Source: Paraburkholderia ferrariae NBRC 106233 | GTDB lineage: Bacteria; Pseudomonadota; Gammaproteobacteria; Burkholderiales; Burkholderiaceae | Direction: 5' to 3' | NCBI RefSeq assembly: GCF_000685035.1 | Contig: NZ_BAYB01000014.1 | Span: 1-64,000 of the forward strand | DNA length: 64,000 nucleotides | Shown here: positions 34,801 to 44,026 of the stretch, piece after piece | Layout of the letters: every line of letters begins with the position of its first letter | Position numbering within the stretch: the stretch's first letter is position 1 | Program-made: the position numbers and the translations under genes | The notes under the pieces: generated by a model | The model's database searches: none | Told to the model about the DNA's origin: nothing | The model's input: the letters and a program-made list of their open reading frames with translations, nothing else

Positions 34801-35072
34801 GACGCGGTGAGCAGAAGCCGCCGCGCCTGTTTCGCGCCGGCGTCGAAGACGCCCGGAAACGTGCAGGCACGGTTGCGGCCGGAAAAGGGGAAACGCGTAT
34901 TTTAGCGTTAACGGCATGGGCGGTCGCGCTGCGCAGGGTGCAACGTTGTCGCGCAAGGCTGCTTTTTGCCGCTTCGGACACCACTTCGGTGGCGGCGCGC
35001 GACGCTTTCTTAAAAGCGATTCGACCCCACGATACGGCCGGCGTACCGAAGACGCCGGCTGAGTCCGTAGCG

Positions 35073-36359
35073 TCAGGTCCGCTGGCCGAACATCATCTGC
35101 CGGGCAAGCGCTGTCTTGACGGGCGGCGCGAATTCGAGCGCGGTGAGCGCGAGCCCGCGCAGCGTCGCGAGCGGCGCGAAATCGACGGTGAACAGGCGTG
35201 CGAGCGTGTCCGTGGCGCCAATCGTCATGCGTCGGTCGAATGCGCGCCGGCGCGCGAAATCGGCGAGCGCGAGCGGCGAGGCGCCGTGTTGCGCGAAGGC
35301 GTCGGCGAGCGCGTGCGCGTCGCGCAGCCCCAGATTCAGCCCTTGGCCCGCCACCGGATGCAGCGTCTGCGCCGCGTTGCCCACCGCGGCGATGCGGCCG
35401 TGGCCGCTCACGAGCGTATCGAGCGCCGAAAGGCCGAGCGGGAACGCGGCGCGGCCGTGAACCTGGGTGAAACGGCCCATGCGCGAGCCGAATGCGGCGT
35501 CGAGTTCTGCGAGGAATGCGCTATCGGAGAGTTGCGCGCGCCGTTCGGCCTGGTCGGGCGAACTGCACCAGACGAGCGCGTAATCGGCGCCGCACACGCC
35601 GCCCATCGGCAGGAGCGCGATCGGACCTTCGCGCGTGAAGCGCTCCCAGGCGACGTGCGGCTGCGGAGCCGACACCGTCACCACGCCCACCAGCGCCGTC
35701 TGGCCGTAGTCGCGCGTGCGCCGGGTTTCGCCGTTTTCCTCTGCGGCCGCTTCTCGTGCGGCGTGGGCGCCCGCATCGGGGTCGCCGTGCGCGGCGCGGT
35801 CCGAGCGGGGCCGGTAGAGGCCGCCTTCGGCATTGACGAGAATGCGCGTGCGCAAGCGGCGCTCGATGCCCGCGGTGATGACGGGCAGCGTCACGCCATC
35901 GTCTTCGACCACGGGGTCGAGCGCCTCGGTGCGATGCAGCCAGTGGACGGGCGTGCCGCGCACGGCCTGCGCGAGCGACTGCACGATCGCGCCGTAGCGC
36001 GCGACGTAGCCGAGCGCGGGCAGATCGTAGTCGTGGCGGTCGATCAGCGTGCGGCCGAAGTGGCCGCGCTGCGAAACGTGAATGCGTTCGATGGCGGTGG
36101 CGTCGTGCGGCCACGCCAGCGCTTCGAGCAGCGTGCGGCTGCCTTGCGAGACGGCGATGGCGCGCGGGTCGCCGGCGCTGTCCTCGGGCTCGCGCGCGTC
36201 GATCAGCGCGACCGATAGCGTGGAGGTCGCGCTGCGGCGCGTGAGCCAGCCGGCGAGCGCCATGCCCACCGGCCCGGCGCCGACGATTGCGATGTCGTAA
36301 TCGAACGGCGCGGCCGGGGCCGGGGCCGGGGCCTCGGGCGTATCGGCTGCTGCGTTCAT
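35073..36359 (-). CDS. ubiH: UbiH-like FAD-dependent ubiquinone hydroxylase
   Basis: UbiH-type enzymes hydroxylate the ubiquinone ring. The 428-residue product has the Rossmann FAD motif IAIVGAGPVGMALAG near residue 30 and the C-terminal FAD motif AAVGNAAQTLHPVAGQGLNL. The Asn in place of the GDAAH aspartate is typical of UbiH rather than UbiF. A proline/alanine-rich stretch (residues about 8-22) is low-complexity. The start overlaps the pepP stop by four bases, an arrangement also seen with pepP-ubiH in other proteobacteria. UbiF, UbiI and UbiM paralogues are alternatives. Confidence 0.88.
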   Translation of the reverse strand: MNAAADTPEAPAPAPAAPFDYDIAIVGAGPVGMALAGWLTRRSATSTLSVALIDAREPEDSAGDPRAIAVSQGSRTLLEALAWPHDATAIERIHVSQRGHFGRTLIDRHDYDLPALGYVARYGAIVQSLAQAVRGTPVHWLHRTEALDPVVEDDGVTLPVITAGIERRLRTRILVNAEGGLYRPRSDRAAHGDPDAGAHAAREAAAEENGETRRTRDYGQTALVGVVTVSAPQPHVAWERFTREGPIALLPMGGVCGADYALVWCSSPDQAERRAQLSDSAFLAELDAAFGSRMGRFTQVHGRAAFPLGLSALDTLVSGHGRIAAVGNAAQTLHPVAGQGLNLGLRDAHALADAFAQHGASPLALADFARRRAFDRRMTIGATDTLARLFTVDFAPLATLRGLALTALEFAPPVKTALARQMMFGQRT

Positions 36360-37798
36360 GACTTGCGCGCGTCCTGCATCAGCTTTTCGATTTCGGCGGC
36401 CTCGACGGGCACGTCGCGCGTGATCAGCTCGCAGCCGGTCTCCGTCACGATGGCGTTGTCCTCGATGCGGATGCCGATGTCCCAGTAGCGCTCGGGCACG
36501 TCTTCGGCGGCGCGCACGTACAGGCCCGGCTCGATCGTGAGCGTCATGCCCGGGCGCAAGATGCGCCACGGCGGCGCGTCGCCTGCGCTCGCATTGTGCT
36601 GCGTGCCGCGCTCGCGGTAGTCGCCCGCATCGTGCACGTCCATGCCGAGCCAGTGGCCTGTGCGATGCATGTAGAAACGCGCGTAGGCGCGTTGCTCGAT
36701 CACCTCGTCCACGCTGGCGAACTGCTGGCGGTTCAGGATGCCGGTGTCCAGCAGGCCCTGCGCGAGCACGCGCACGGCGGCGTCGTGCGGCGCCTCGAAG
36801 TTCACGCCCGCACGCGTGGCGTCGATGGCCGCCTGCTGCGCCGCGAGCACGATGTCGTAAAGCTCGCGCTGTGCCGCGGTGAAGCGGCCGCTGGCCGGGA
36901 AGGTGCGCGTGATGTCCGAGGCATAGCCGTTCAGCTCGCACGCGGCGTCGATCAGGATCAGGTCGCCTTCGCGCGCCACGGCGTTGCCGGCGGGGTAGTG
37001 CAGCACGCACGCGTTCGCGCCCGCGGCAACGATCGAACCGTAAGCCGGGCCTTGCGCGCCGTGCTTGCGGAACGTGTAGAGCAGCTCGGCTTCGAGCTCG
37101 TATTCGTGGATGCCCGGGTGGCACGCGGCCATGGCGCGGCGGTGCGCGATGGCCGAGATCTTCGCCGCGCGGCGCATCGTGTCGAGTTCGTGGGCGTCCT
37201 TGATGAGGCGCATGTCGTCGAGCAGCGGCAGCAGGTCGCTGACGGTGGCGGGCGCCGTCACGCCGCTGCGCCCCTGGGCGCGCACCGCGTCGATCCAGCC
37301 TCTCACCTGGTTGTCGAAGCGCTCCGACGCGGCCAGCGCATAGTGCAGCGCGGGCCGGTTGGCGATGATCTGCGGCACGCGCGCATCGCGTTCGTCCCAC
37401 GGGTAGGCGGCGTCCATGCCGAATGCTTCGCGCGCGCCGTCCGGGCCGAAGCGAAAGCCTTCCCACGTTTCGCGCTCCACGTTCTTCGCGCGGCAGAAGA
37501 GGATCGAGGCGGGCTGGTTGTCGTTCGCGCTGGCATCGAGCACGAGCAGCGCTTCCGGCTCCGTGAAGCCGGTCAGGTAGTAGAAGTAGCTGTCGTGCCG
37601 GTAGGGGTAATCGGCGTCGCGGTTGCGCAGCGCCTCGGGTGCCGTGGGCACGAGCGCCACGCCGCCGCCTCGCTCGCGCAACGCGGCGAGCACGCGTTCT
37701 CGGCGTGCGCGGTAGAGCGCGGCGCCGCCATCGGGGCCATGCGGCGCGTCGGCGGTGGGATGGGGGGCGTGCGGGGCGGGCGTGAGGGTCGTGTCCAT
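36356..37798 (-). CDS. pepP: Xaa-Pro aminopeptidase
   Basis: PepP removes N-terminal residues that precede proline, using two metal ions. The 480-residue product has an N-terminal creatinase-like domain (YRARRERVLAALRERGG, HDSYFYYLTGFTEPEALLVL) and a C-terminal pita-bread domain with metal ligands in DAACELNGYASDITRTFP, GHWLGMDVHDAGDY and TIEPGLYV. The ATG at 37798 follows weak signals and gives a short proline/histidine-rich leader. A longer frame to 37915 is arginine-rich. It is cotranscribed with ubiH through a four-base overlap and divergent from the GST-like gene. Confidence 0.93.
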   Translation of the reverse strand: MDTTLTPAPHAPHPTADAPHGPDGGAALYRARRERVLAALRERGGGVALVPTAPEALRNRDADYPYRHDSYFYYLTGFTEPEALLVLDASANDNQPASILFCRAKNVERETWEGFRFGPDGAREAFGMDAAYPWDERDARVPQIIANRPALHYALAASERFDNQVRGWIDAVRAQGRSGVTAPATVSDLLPLLDDMRLIKDAHELDTMRRAAKISAIAHRRAMAACHPGIHEYELEAELLYTFRKHGAQGPAYGSIVAAGANACVLHYPAGNAVAREGDLILIDAACELNGYASDITRTFPASGRFTAAQRELYDIVLAAQQAAIDATRAGVNFEAPHDAAVRVLAQGLLDTGILNRQQFASVDEVIEQRAYARFYMHRTGHWLGMDVHDAGDYRERGTQHNASAGDAPPWRILRPGMTLTIEPGLYVRAAEDVPERYWDIGIRIEDNAIVTETGCELITRDVPVEAAEIEKLMQDARKS

Positions 37799-38085
37799 CG
37801 TGCGATTGTAGCGCCGTGTCCGGCTCCCTCGCTCGACTCTCCGCTTACGGCGCCTCACGGGTCGCGCGGCGCCGGGGCAGAGACCTCGCATTGCCGGCTG
37901 ACCGCCGGGTTGCACCGATGCGGGGTTCTCTCCCCGGCATGCGGGCGCAACCGTTGCCGATGTTGCATCCAGCCCACATCGGGCCGCGTTTCTCCTCTCC
38001 TGAATGGCGTTGGGCGGCGGGTGCGGCGTCGGAACCGTGTCAATCCAACGTATACTTCGGCCGGATTACAGAAAAGGCAGGTGCG

Positions 38086-38697
38086 ATGAAACTTATCGGT
38101 TCGCTCGGCAGCCCGTATGTCCGCAAGGCGCGGATCATGCTCGCCGAAAAGAAAATCGACTACAAGCTGGTGCTCGAAAACGTGTGGTCCGACGACACGG
38201 CGATCCACGACTACAACCCGATCGGCAAGGTGCCGTGCCTCGTGATGGAGGACGGCGAGGCGGTGTTCGACTCGCGCGTGATCTGCGAATACGTGGACAC
38301 GCTCTCGCCGGTGGGCAAGCTGATTCCGCCTTCGGGGCGCGAGCGCGTGGAAGTGCGTTGCTGGGAGGCGCTCGCCGACGGCATTCTCGACGCGCTCGTG
38401 GCGATCCGCCTCGAAAGCACGCTGCGCACGCCCGAGCAGCGCAGCGACGCGTGGATCGCGCGCCAGCGGCGCAAGGTCGACGAAGGCCTGAACGCGATGG
38501 CCAAGGGTCTCGCGGGCAACCCCTGGTGCGCGGGCAACCGCTACACGCTCGCCGATATCGCGATGGGCTGTGCGCTCGGCTACCTCGACTTCCGCTCGCC
38601 GGAGCTGAACTGGCGCGATCCGCATCCGAATCTCGCGCGCCACTTCGAGAAGCTCTCGCAGCGGCCGTCCTTCTTGGATACTTTCCCGCAGGGCTGA
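38086..38697 (+). CDS. Glutathione S-transferase-like protein (YibF type)
   Basis: The 203-residue protein has an N-terminal thioredoxin-like domain beginning MKLIGSLGSPYVRKARIMLA and carrying the glutathione-binding NPIGKVPCLVMEDG and VFDSRVICEYVD, followed by an all-helical C-terminal domain with the GST core NRYTLADIAMGCALGYLD. The position of Ser in GSPYVRK matches the YibF-like bacterial GST group. The substrate is unknown. A TATACT hexamer at 38051-38056 lies 30 bases before the start. It is divergent from pepP. Confidence 0.88.
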   Translation: MKLIGSLGSPYVRKARIMLAEKKIDYKLVLENVWSDDTAIHDYNPIGKVPCLVMEDGEAVFDSRVICEYVDTLSPVGKLIPPSGRERVEVRCWEALADGILDALVAIRLESTLRTPEQRSDAWIARQRRKVDEGLNAMAKGLAGNPWCAGNRYTLADIAMGCALGYLDFRSPELNWRDPHPNLARHFEKLSQRPSFLDTFPQG

Positions 38698-38788
38698 CCA
38701 TCCGGTCGTTCGGGCACCTCGCGGATGACTGGCGGATACCTGCGGATACTCGGGGAATACCCGGCGGTCATCCGTCAGGCGCGCTGAA

Positions 38789-38823
38789 AGCAAAACGGCG
38801 GCCACGGCCGCCGTTCTGCTTTT
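38789..38823. terminator. Terminator between the GST-like gene and the glutamate-synthase-like gene
   Basis: A long hairpin (AACGGCGGC with GCCGCCGTT, extended by GCA/TGC) is followed by TTTTT and preceded by A-rich sequence, so it may work on both strands. An imperfect inverted repeat CGGATGAC/GTCATCCG (38722-38774), holding GCGGATAC twice, precedes it. Confidence 0.65.
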
Positions 38824-38844
38824 CCCACCCGGCTTGCGGTGCGA

Positions 38845-40452
38845 TCAGACGATCTTTTCCGCCTCCGGCGCGAACGAGTCGCTGCGCGCGACCGGCCACC
38901 ACTTCTCGTACAACTGGTAGCGATAGCGGCCCTCGAGCAGGTCGCCCGGCTTCAGGTACTTGAGCAGGTCGGACATCAGCTTCACCTCGTACGAGGAAAT
39001 GCGCCGCACGATGTGATGCGCGCGCAGATCCTGCGGACCCGCGAGACCCGCGGCCTGGAGGATTTCCTGCAGCGCGTGCAGCGTGTTGCGATGGAAGTTG
39101 AACACGCGCTCGCCCTTGTCGGGCACGTTCAGCGCGCGCTGGCGCACCGGGTCCTGGGTCGCGACGCCGGTCGGGCAGCGGTCCGAATGGCACTTCTGCG
39201 CCTGGATGCAGCCCACGGCGAACATGAAGCCGCGCGCCGAATTCACCCAGTCCGCGCCGATGGCGAGCGTCTTCGCGATATCGAACGCCGTGATGATCTT
39301 GCCGCTCGCGCCAATCCTGATCTTGTCGCGCAGCCCGATGCCCACGAGCGTGTTGTGCACGAGCAGCAGGCCCTCCTGCAGCGGCGTGCCGATGTGATCG
39401 GTGAATTCGAGCGGGGCCGCGCCCGTGCCGCCCTCGGCGCCGTCCACCACGATGAAGTCCGGCAGGATGCCGGTTTCGAGCATGGCCTTGGCAATGCCGA
39501 AGAATTCCCACGGATGCCCGATGCACAGCTTGAAGCCGGTGGGCTTGCCGCCCGAGAGCGTGCGCAGGCGATCGACGAATTCGAGCAGCCCGCGCGGCGT
39601 GGAGAACTCCGAATGGCGGGCCGGCGAGACGCAGTCCTGGCCGATCGGAATGCCGCGCGTTTCGGCAATCTCAGGCGTGACCTTGGCGGCCAGCAGCATG
39701 CCGCCGTGGCCGGGCTTCGCGCCCTGCGAAAGCTTCACCTCGATCATCTTCACCTGGGGTTCGTTCGCGAGGCGCTGGAACTTCGCGGCGCTGAAGGTGC
39801 CGTCGTCGTTGCGGCAGCCGAAGTAGCCCGAGGCGATTTCCCAGATGATGTCGCCGCCGTTCTCGCGGTGATACTTCGAAAGCGAGCCTTCGCCCGTGTC
39901 GTGCGCGAAGCCGCCTTTCTTCGCGCCCAGGTTGAGCGCACGGATCGCGTTCGCGGAGAGCGCGCCGAAGCTCATGGCCGAGACGTTGAAGATCGACATC
40001 GAGTAGGGCTGCGCGCGGTTCGCGCCCACCAGCACGCGGAAGTCGCAGCCGGCGATCTTCGTGGGCGCGAGCGAGTGGCTGATCCACTCGTGGCCGACCG
40101 CTTTCACGTCGAGTTCGGTGCCGTACGGGCGGCTATCGACGGCGTTCTTCGCGCGCTGGTACACGAGGCTGCGCTGCGTGAGCGAGAACGGCTTTTCGTC
40201 GGTGTCGTCCTCGACGAAGTACTGGCGGATTTCGGGCCGCACGAACTCGAAGAAGAACCGCAGATGACCCCAGATCGGATAGTTGCGCAGGATGGCGTGG
40301 CGCTCCTGCGTCATGTCGTAGAGGCCGAGCAGGACGAAGAGCGCGGGCACGATGGCGCACAGCCACGAGAGATGATGCAGCGCCGCGGCGGCGACGCAGA
40401 CGGCCGTCAGCAGCACGGCAATCCACATCGCCAGATAACGTCGGGAAAACAT
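38845..40452 (-). CDS. Membrane-anchored FMN-binding glutamate-synthase-like protein
   Basis: The 535-residue protein has two hydrophobic N-terminal segments (about residues 8-24 and 29-45) and then a domain matching the FMN/3Fe-4S synthase domain of glutamate synthase: SMSIFNVSAMSFGALS, GGDIIWEIASGYFG, KPGHGGMLLAAKV, GAEGGTGAAPLEF, and iron-sulfur cysteines in GCIQAQKCHSDRCPTGVATQ. The glutaminase domain of GltB is absent, so it cannot use glutamine by itself. Such stand-alone proteins are widespread but uncharacterised. The start at 40452 fits an AGGAGT site; a longer frame is rejected. No partner is adjacent. Confidence 0.85.
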   Translation of the reverse strand: MFSRRYLAMWIAVLLTAVCVAAAALHHLSWLCAIVPALFVLLGLYDMTQERHAILRNYPIWGHLRFFFEFVRPEIRQYFVEDDTDEKPFSLTQRSLVYQRAKNAVDSRPYGTELDVKAVGHEWISHSLAPTKIAGCDFRVLVGANRAQPYSMSIFNVSAMSFGALSANAIRALNLGAKKGGFAHDTGEGSLSKYHRENGGDIIWEIASGYFGCRNDDGTFSAAKFQRLANEPQVKMIEVKLSQGAKPGHGGMLLAAKVTPEIAETRGIPIGQDCVSPARHSEFSTPRGLLEFVDRLRTLSGGKPTGFKLCIGHPWEFFGIAKAMLETGILPDFIVVDGAEGGTGAAPLEFTDHIGTPLQEGLLLVHNTLVGIGLRDKIRIGASGKIITAFDIAKTLAIGADWVNSARGFMFAVGCIQAQKCHSDRCPTGVATQDPVRQRALNVPDKGERVFNFHRNTLHALQEILQAAGLAGPQDLRAHHIVRRISSYEVKLMSDLLKYLKPGDLLEGRYRYQLYEKWWPVARSDSFAPEAEKIV

Positions 40453-40752
40453 GGGGGACTCCTGTGTCGGCCGGATTGGGCGCCTCGGCGCTGGCTCCGG
40501 TCTCGTGCAGCATGGTTGCGGTTCTGGATCGTACGCGCGCGTTTTACCCGTTGTTTGACCCGTTCGGGCGGGCGTCACGCGCTGCCGCCGCGCCGCCCGG
40601 CGGCGCGGATGGCGCAAATGATGCCGCAAGTTTGTGAAACTGGCCGGGAAGCCGGCAGAAGAAGTGCGTCGCGCGTACCAGGCGCTGGGGGCGGCGCGGG
40701 GCCGGAGCCGGCGCGCCATGGCCGGTGCCCGGCGACCCAGCGCAGGGGGGGC
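40453..40752. other. Intergenic region between the glutamate-synthase-like gene and mnmA
   Basis: These 300 bases separate two co-directional minus-strand genes. I see no gene, repeat or convincing terminator for mnmA. The promoter of the glutamate-synthase-like gene should be here, probably near 40480-40560, but no clear hexamer pair was found. Confidence 0.4.
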
Positions 40753-42015
40753 TTACGCCTCGCTTGCCGGGCTGCCTTGCAGCGCGGGCTTTTTACCGGC
40801 AGCGCGCTTCGTGCGCTTTGCGCGCACCGGCGCGGGCGGCGGCACGGCCGGCACATGCGCTTCGAGCGTCTGCACGGCTTCGATGATCCCGCCGCCCAGG
40901 CACACGTCGCCGTCGTAGAGCACCGCCGACTGGCCGGGCGTCACGGCCCACTGCGCATCGGGGAAGTGCAGGGCGAACTGTCCGTCGCCGAATTCGTTCG
41001 CGGCACCCAGGCCGGCCGCACCTGAGCCGGCCACACCTGAGCCGGCCACACCGAACACGCAGCGCGCATCGGCTTGCCGGTAGCGCGTTTTCGCGCCGCA
41101 CGCGTGGCCCTCGGCCGGCGGTTCGCCCGCCACCCAGCTCACGTTGCCCGCGCGCAGGTCGTGCGCGAGCAGCCACGGATGATCGTGGCCCTGCACGACG
41201 TAAAGCGTGTTCGAGGCCATGTCCTTGCCCGCGACGAACCACGGTTCGCCGCTGCCGTCCTTGCTGCCGCCGAGGCCAATGCCCTTTCTCTGGCCGAACG
41301 TGTAGAACGCGAGGCCGATATGCTCGCCCACCACCTTGCCCTCGGGCGTCATCATCGGTCCCGGCTGGGTGGGCAGGTAGCGGTTCAGGAAGTCGCGGAA
41401 GGGCCGTTCGCCGATGAAGCAGATGCCTGTCGAATCCTTCTTCTTCGCGTTCGGCAGTCCGATCTTTTCGGCAATCTCGCGCACCTTCGTCTTGGGGATT
41501 TCGCCGAGCGGGAACATCGTCTTCGAAAGCTGCGCCTGGTTCAGGCGATGCAGGAAGTACGACTGATCTTTCGTGTGGTCGAGGGCCTTCAGCAGTTCGA
41601 AACGACCGTCGCGTTCGGGGTTCTGGCGCACGCGCGCATAGTGGCCCGTGGCGATGGTTTGCGCGCCCAGCGACATCGCGTGGTCGAGGAACGCCTTGAA
41701 CTTGATTTCGGCGTTGCACAGCACGTCGGGGTTCGGCGTGCGGCCGGCCGAGTACTCGCGCAGGAACTCCGCGAACACGCGGTCCTTGTACTCGGCGGCG
41801 AAGTTCACCGCCTCGACGTCGATGCCGATCAGGTCCGCCACCGACACCACGTCGATCCAGTCTTCGCGCGTCGAGCAGTATTCGCTGTCGTCGTCGTCTT
41901 CCCAGTTCTTCATGAAGAGACCGACCACGTCGAATCCCTGCTCCTTGAGCAGCCATGCGGTGACCGACGAATCGACGCCGCCCGACATGCCTACCACCAC
42001 TTTACGTTTGCTCAT
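40753..42015 (-). CDS. mnmA: tRNA-specific 2-thiouridylase MnmA
   Basis: MnmA adds sulfur to U34 of tRNA for Lys, Glu and Gln. The 420-residue product has the PP-loop KVVVGMSGGVDSSVTAWLL at residues 5-23, the first catalytic cysteine in NPDVLCNAEIKF and the second in DSTGICFIGERPF, then an OB-like C-terminal domain. At residues 321-335 three in-frame copies of a 5-residue unit (GVAGS, GVAGS, GAAGL, with one boundary shift) enlarge the protein relative to family norms, and the C-terminus carries a lysine/proline-rich tail. It overlaps the nudJ stop by four bases, reproducing the nudJ-mnmA arrangement of E. coli. Confidence 0.95.
   Translation of the reverse strand: MSKRKVVVGMSGGVDSSVTAWLLKEQGFDVVGLFMKNWEDDDDSEYCSTREDWIDVVSVADLIGIDVEAVNFAAEYKDRVFAEFLREYSAGRTPNPDVLCNAEIKFKAFLDHAMSLGAQTIATGHYARVRQNPERDGRFELLKALDHTKDQSYFLHRLNQAQLSKTMFPLGEIPKTKVREIAEKIGLPNAKKKDSTGICFIGERPFRDFLNRYLPTQPGPMMTPEGKVVGEHIGLAFYTFGQRKGIGLGGSKDGSGEPWFVAGKDMASNTLYVVQGHDHPWLLAHDLRAGNVSWVAGEPPAEGHACGAKTRYRQADARCVFGVAGSGVAGSGAAGLGAANEFGDGQFALHFPDAQWAVTPGQSAVLYDGDVCLGGGIIEAVQTLEAHVPAVPPPAPVRAKRTKRAAGKKPALQGSPASEA
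41011..41055. repeat. In-frame 15-bp tandem repeat within mnmA
   Basis: Three units of GCCGGCCACACCTGA type (41011-41025, 41026-41040, 41041-41055) differ at one or two bases. They encode Gly/Ala/Val/Ser repeats of MnmA residues 321-335 on the minus strand. Confidence 0.92.
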
Positions 42016-42557
42016 TGCTCTGCTGCCTTCAACCTTGAGGACTCGCCTTGGGTTTTGCCTGGGGCTTCCGCCCTGGATGCCGCTTTCGGCCCGACCGCGT
42101 GCACGTGCACGAATTCGACCGGCACGCGCACCCCCGCGAGGTAATCGTCGATGCACTTCATCACGAGCGGCGTGCGGTGCCGCTGCGGCGCCGCGCGCAA
42201 CTCCTCCGCGCTCATCCACACCGTGCGGACGATATCGGGATCGAGCGCGCGGTCTTCCGGTGTATCGGCCGCGCGGCCGCAATACGTGAAGCGCAGGTAG
42301 GTCGCGCCGCTTTCGCCCGGCTTGCCGAAGTGCGTCATGTACACGCCCACCAGCGCTTCGGGCGTGAAGGCGTAAGCGCTCTCTTCGAGTGTTTCGCGCA
42401 CCACGGCCTCGGTGAGCGTTTCGCCGGCCTCGAGATGGCCGGCGGGCTGGTTCAGGCGCAGGCCGGCCGGCGTGTGCTCTTCGACGAGCAGGAATTGCCC
42501 GTCGCGCTCGATGATCGCCGCCACGGTGACGTGCGGGGCCCAGGTGTCCTCGTTCAT
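42012..42557 (-). CDS. nudJ: NUDIX hydrolase, NudJ-like
   Basis: NudJ hydrolyses nucleoside di- and triphosphates and thiamine pyrophosphate. The 181-residue protein starts MNEDTWAPHVTVAAIIERDG and carries a Nudix box from about residue 37: GHLEAGETLTEA then VVRETLEESA. It departs from the strict consensus at two places (Thr after the RE pair, and SA where EExG is expected), which is known in NudJ relatives. It overlaps the mnmA start by four bases (ATGA). A longer frame to 42707 is arginine-rich and lies upstream of the chosen ATG. Confidence 0.88.
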   Translation of the reverse strand: MNEDTWAPHVTVAAIIERDGQFLLVEEHTPAGLRLNQPAGHLEAGETLTEAVVRETLEESAYAFTPEALVGVYMTHFGKPGESGATYLRFTYCGRAADTPEDRALDPDIVRTVWMSAEELRAAPQRHRTPLVMKCIDDYLAGVRVPVEFVHVHAVGPKAASRAEAPGKTQGESSRLKAAEQ

Positions 42558-42855
42558 GGTCCACCATTTTACCGGGACACGCCCCGCAATGCTGACGGCG
42601 GCGTGGCCGGCGCGCGGGCACCCTGCACAGGCCCAGCCGGCAAGGGTTGCCCTACCGGACGGCCGGTCAGGCCGGGCGCCCGTTCCCGTGCCTGCCGCAG
42701 CGCGCAAGCCCGGCTTTTCGCGGGGTCGATCCGCCCCCGGCTTTCGGTTAAAGTGGTGCGTCCTTATGCCGTTGCACTAAACAAGAATACTTGCCGGCGT
42801 ACCTCGCCGGCCCCCCGAATCTTTAAAGCGCTGGAAGGTCGAGGAGGATTCAACG
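42558..42855. other. Divergent intergenic region nudJ/pntAA
   Basis: These 298 bases separate the start of nudJ (minus) and pntAA (plus). The right end contains the strong AGGAGG ribosome site of pntAA. I see no gene and no clear promoter pair; both promoters should lie here. Confidence 0.45.
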
Positions 42856-44007
42856 ATGCATATCGGAGTACCCGCAGAAACGCGGGCGAACGAAAGCCGC
42901 GTGGCCGCGACGCCGGAGACAGTCAAGAAATACGTCGCGCAGGGCCACACCGTGACGCTCCAGAGCGGGGCGGGCACGGGAGCGAGCTTTCCCGACGAGG
43001 CGTACAGCGCCGTCGGCGCCCAGATCGCCGACGCGGCCGCCGCTTTCGGCGCCGACCTCGTGCTCAAGGTCCAGTCTCCTTCGGTCAGCGAACTGCCGTT
43101 CATGAAGCGCGGCGCCGTGCTCGTGGGCATGCTCGATCCCTTTAATGCTGAAAACGCCGCGAAGCTCGCCGAGGCGGGCGTGACTGCCTTCGCGCTCGAA
43201 GCCGCGCCGCGCACCACGCGCGCGCAGAGTCTCGACGTGCTGTCGTCGCAGGCCAACATCGCCGGCTACAAGGCGGTGCTGGTGGCGGCGAACCTCTATC
43301 CGCGCTTCATGCCCATGCTGATGACGGCCGCGGGCACCGTGAAAGCGGCGCGCGTGCTGATCCTCGGCGCGGGCGTGGCGGGCCTGCAGGCGATCGCCAC
43401 GGCGCGGCGCCTCGGCGCCGTGATCGAGGCCTCCGACGTGCGGCCGGCCGTGAAGGAGCAGATCGAGTCGCTGGGCGGGAAATTCCTCGACGTGCCTTTC
43501 GAGACCGACGAGGAGCGCGAGGCCGCGCAGGGCGTGGGCGGCTATGCGCGGCCCATGCCGCCGTCGTGGCTCGCGCGCCAGTCGGCTTTGGTCCACGAAC
43601 GCGCGAAGCAGGCCGACATCGTGATCTCCACGGCGCTGATTCCGGGACGCGACGCGCCCACGCTGCTGCCGGCCGACACCGTGCAGGCGATGAAACCGGG
43701 CTCGGTGGTGATCGATCTCGCGGCAGGACGCGGCCCCATTGCCGATCAGGCGAGCGGCCGGCGCGGCGGCAACTGCCCGCTGACCGTCGCGGACGAGGTG
43801 GTCACGCAGCACGGCGTGCGCATCTGCGGCTACACGAACCTCGCTTCGATGGTCGCCGCCGATGCTTCCGCGCTCTACGCGCGCAACCTGCTGGACTTCC
43901 TGAAGCTGATCGTCACGAAGGAAGGCACGCTCAACATCGACCTTGCGGACGACATCGTCGCGGCCACGCTGCTGGCCCGTGACGGCGCCGTGACGAAGAA
44001 GGCATGA
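42856..44007 (+). CDS. pntAA: NAD(P) transhydrogenase alpha subunit, soluble part (PntAA)
   Basis: Transhydrogenase couples proton entry to hydride transfer from NADH to NADP. The 383-residue product is the NAD-binding dI domain: MHIGVPAETRANESRVAAT, RVLILGAGVAGLQAIATARRL (Rossmann) and IASMVAADASALYARNLLDFL. A QDQ-like segment of dI is not evident to me and the loop VGGYARPMPPSWLARQ is present. Strong AGGAGG site upstream. It is first of the three-gene split form pntAA-pntAB-pntB, as in Rhodospirillum, in which E. coli PntA is divided in two. Confidence 0.95.
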   Translation: MHIGVPAETRANESRVAATPETVKKYVAQGHTVTLQSGAGTGASFPDEAYSAVGAQIADAAAAFGADLVLKVQSPSVSELPFMKRGAVLVGMLDPFNAENAAKLAEAGVTAFALEAAPRTTRAQSLDVLSSQANIAGYKAVLVAANLYPRFMPMLMTAAGTVKAARVLILGAGVAGLQAIATARRLGAVIEASDVRPAVKEQIESLGGKFLDVPFETDEEREAAQGVGGYARPMPPSWLARQSALVHERAKQADIVISTALIPGRDAPTLLPADTVQAMKPGSVVIDLAAGRGPIADQASGRRGGNCPLTVADEVVTQHGVRICGYTNLASMVAADASALYARNLLDFLKLIVTKEGTLNIDLADDIVAATLLARDGAVTKKA

Positions 44008-44026
44008 CGAGGAGGAGAACGAAGAC

